From assembly GCF_037975245.1 (NCBI RefSeq), contig NC_092568.1, positions 31,468,501 through 31,532,500 of the forward strand: a stretch of 64,000 bases of DNA, in the 5' to 3' direction. Shown piece after piece: positions 62,246 through 64,000 of the stretch; within the stretch, counting starts at the first letter, position 1, and every line of letters begins with the position of its first letter. The notes under the pieces are model-generated. The model saw only the letters and a list, made by a program, of their open reading frames with translations. It was not told the origin of the DNA and ran no database searches. A program made the translations under genes and the position numbers. Source of the stretch: Apostichopus japonicus. Lineage: Eukaryota; Echinodermata; Holothuroidea; Aspidochirotida; Stichopodidae.

Positions 62246-64000
62246 AATTGCATTCATGCTGTTGTACTCATTCTATAAGTCTGTCAGATATGGGACACAA
62301 GATTTATTGAAGCAGAACATGTCTACTTGAGTACAAGATATGTTGTCTATTTGCTGCATTAGTTGGCTCAACAGATTTTAGCAATACATATATAATGCAT
62401 GTATTTTTAGCTTCTTTCATAATTGCCTGAATGGATGTTAATAATATGGGTACAACATATATGTCATAATGTCATACATGTATGTTCAGTTTTTGGTGAT
62501 ACGTTTCAACAGATATTAATTAAACAAGTACAGAATTTCCCTGAGACTTCCTCACTGCCCTATAAGTTCCCACTGAACGCTGTTAATATTTGTCAAGTAT
62601 CTTTTAAAATGTCAGTGTACATGCTATATGTTGGATCTGTAAATCCTGGATACCAACGATTACAGAGCAATAGTTTGTATTGACAAAACCCACTGTATGA
62701 TCATAGATGTCAGTGCTGCAAAAAACAGAATAATGTGTCATATTTAAGCTTCTAAAGGCTTGTGTGACACATTTTATCGTTTTCTGTCAAAACACTCTGT
62801 CCACATCGGCCATGGTTGTATTAGCTTTGATCCCTAAGCTTATCTGTTATGCTTCATTATGCATGAGATGAATGCATCAGAGTTAAAGAGGAACTGCCAA
62901 CAGTTGTTAGTTTAACCTTTTTTGGTTGTTGTCTTTTTCCGAATATTTTGGAAATCAACATAATTTATAAAGTGGATGGTAAAGAAGTAATTGCAATGCA
63001 AGAATAATGATTAATGCTCCTCTTTTATAATGAGCAAAATCTTAACTGAAATTCTCATCCTTAATTGCAAATTTAGCTGAAATGATTTCTTTTGATTACA
63101 TCATTTATTTCTGCATTCTAACAGTTAGCAAATATCAAAAACTGAAAACTTGCATTTTGCTATACAAACATGCAAACGGAAAGGAAAAGAGAAACATTCG
63201 CCTTATTGTAAAAATGTTCCATGAAGTAAGGCGGGGGATATTTTGAACCTTCCAAGGTAATTTATCAAATGATAGCAAATATTTTATAGAAACAAATAAA
63301 TTAAATCTTCTTCTTCCATTAATTGATAATTTGTCAGATCAGAAATGAAAGCATTATTGTAAAATTGTGAATAATTCTGTAATTTAGGTTATCTCAACAT
63401 TAGTAATGCAGACTTTATAACCATATTCATTGAATGTAAACTGCATGGTTATGGGAAGCGTCACCATGGCAACTGTTGTATAATTTGAATGTATACTTGA
63501 CGTGTCTGCCCCTTAATACTGAGTATTTTGAATGGCCATAATATGACCACCCCAAAAATGATCATCAAAGGTAGATGAACGTACATGTTATTCGACAATA
63601 AAAGGTGTTTTTTGTTTTTCTGAAATATGTCATTGTTTACTGACCGTGGTAATGTCCCTACCCTCATGAATATTCGTCATATGGAATACATTTTATCATA
63701 TAACTATCAATAGCAGTCAAGCAAAGATAAGACTGATCTACTATTACTTGACAATAAGACGGTTCTTATAGTTTAATTATATAGTACAAAGTTACTACAA
63801 ACTGTAAATTTAATAGCATAATTGTAAAAGTGTCTACCTCTTTAATATCTTTCATCTATAAGTTTTTATGCTCATTACTACAGTTACAGGTACATATCAT
63901 ATATAATACAATATCGTACTTGGACCATAGCCCAAAATATATGAAAATAAATATGATGCATTGAGAGAACGGGTTTGCAATACTCATTATGTTGATCAAT
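62246..64000. other. Intronic stretch, no gene recognised
   Basis: AT-rich. Contains one perfect RFX-type X-box, listed separately. Confidence 0.5.
63460..63473. promoter_or_regulatory. Perfect RFX X-box match
   Basis: GTCACCATGGCAAC fits the RFX consensus GTNRCC-N(0-3)-RGYAAC on both half sites. RFX factors control ciliary and neuronal genes. A 14-bp palindromic match in 64 kb is suggestive, not proof of binding. Confidence 0.4.

Larger units (their letters stand above)
12279..64000 (+). other. Large neurexin intron (or introns around microexons), continuing past the window
   Basis: Begins with the GTAAGT donor at 12279. No exon with LNS or EGF content was recognised in the remaining 51.7 kb on the + strand, and no convincing gene on the - strand. 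Very long introns after the LNS1/EGF1 exon are known for neurexins. Short exons in this interval would be missed by inspection, so it may be several introns. The open frames here lack domain signatures and I treat them as chance. Confidence 0.65.

Noticed and set aside
62049-62330. 93-codon Ile/Leu-rich frame resembling a membrane protein
   Set aside because: Translation of the GGGGAATTC/TACTCATAC minisatellite.

Overview
The window reads as AT-rich animal nuclear DNA. It has long non-coding stretches, split-gene signals (polypyrimidine tract plus AG acceptor, GTAAGT donor), tRNA-derived SINEs, miniature DNA transposons with target-site duplications, and many minisatellites. Nothing looks bacterial, viral or organellar. 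The one protein-coding segment I can name is the first coding exon of an alpha-neurexin, 11411-12278 on the + strand: signal peptide, first LNS/laminin-G domain and first EGF-like domain. The divergence of this exon and the repeat repertoire suggest an invertebrate deuterostome. An echinoderm is my best guess, but that is inference and weak.

Layout. 1-11158 is upstream of the exon, either 5' flank or an intron after a non-coding first exon. It holds a SINE (276-505), a triplicated segment (1983-2108), a ~280-bp tandem duplication (5420-6062) and a hairpin (7420-7447). A long, nearly perfect inverted repeat (11159-11345) ends 65 bp before the acceptor of the neurexin exon. The exon ends at a phase-1 donor at 12278/12279.

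The rest, 12279-64000, is best read as one neurexin intron, or several introns separated by tiny exons. Two candidate small exons compatible with phase 1 lie in it: 19059-19136 (or 19174), and an 18-nt microexon at 45482-45499. The second recalls the small alternatively spliced cassettes (splice site 1) between EGF1 and LNS2 in known alpha-neurexins. The intron also holds three short non-autonomous DNA transposons with intact 8-bp duplications (16676-17071, 24006-24642, 28917-29575), a TTAAAGG-type MITE and a fragment of it (21066-21425, 17850-17937), and SINEs of three families (22569-22870 with a fragment at 25909-25957; 35525-35717 and 47926-48153; 39962-40265). Minisatellites lie at 18152-18970, 25962-26665, 32960-33537, 42895-43262, 49698-50024 and 62061-62245. 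Other long stretches show no gene I can support.

I did not find a new multi-gene system. The most rewarding targets are the candidate neurexin cassettes, the repeat module shared by 11.1 kb and 49.6 kb, and the 17-unit minisatellite with an identical 236-bp internal duplication just upstream of a candidate exon.
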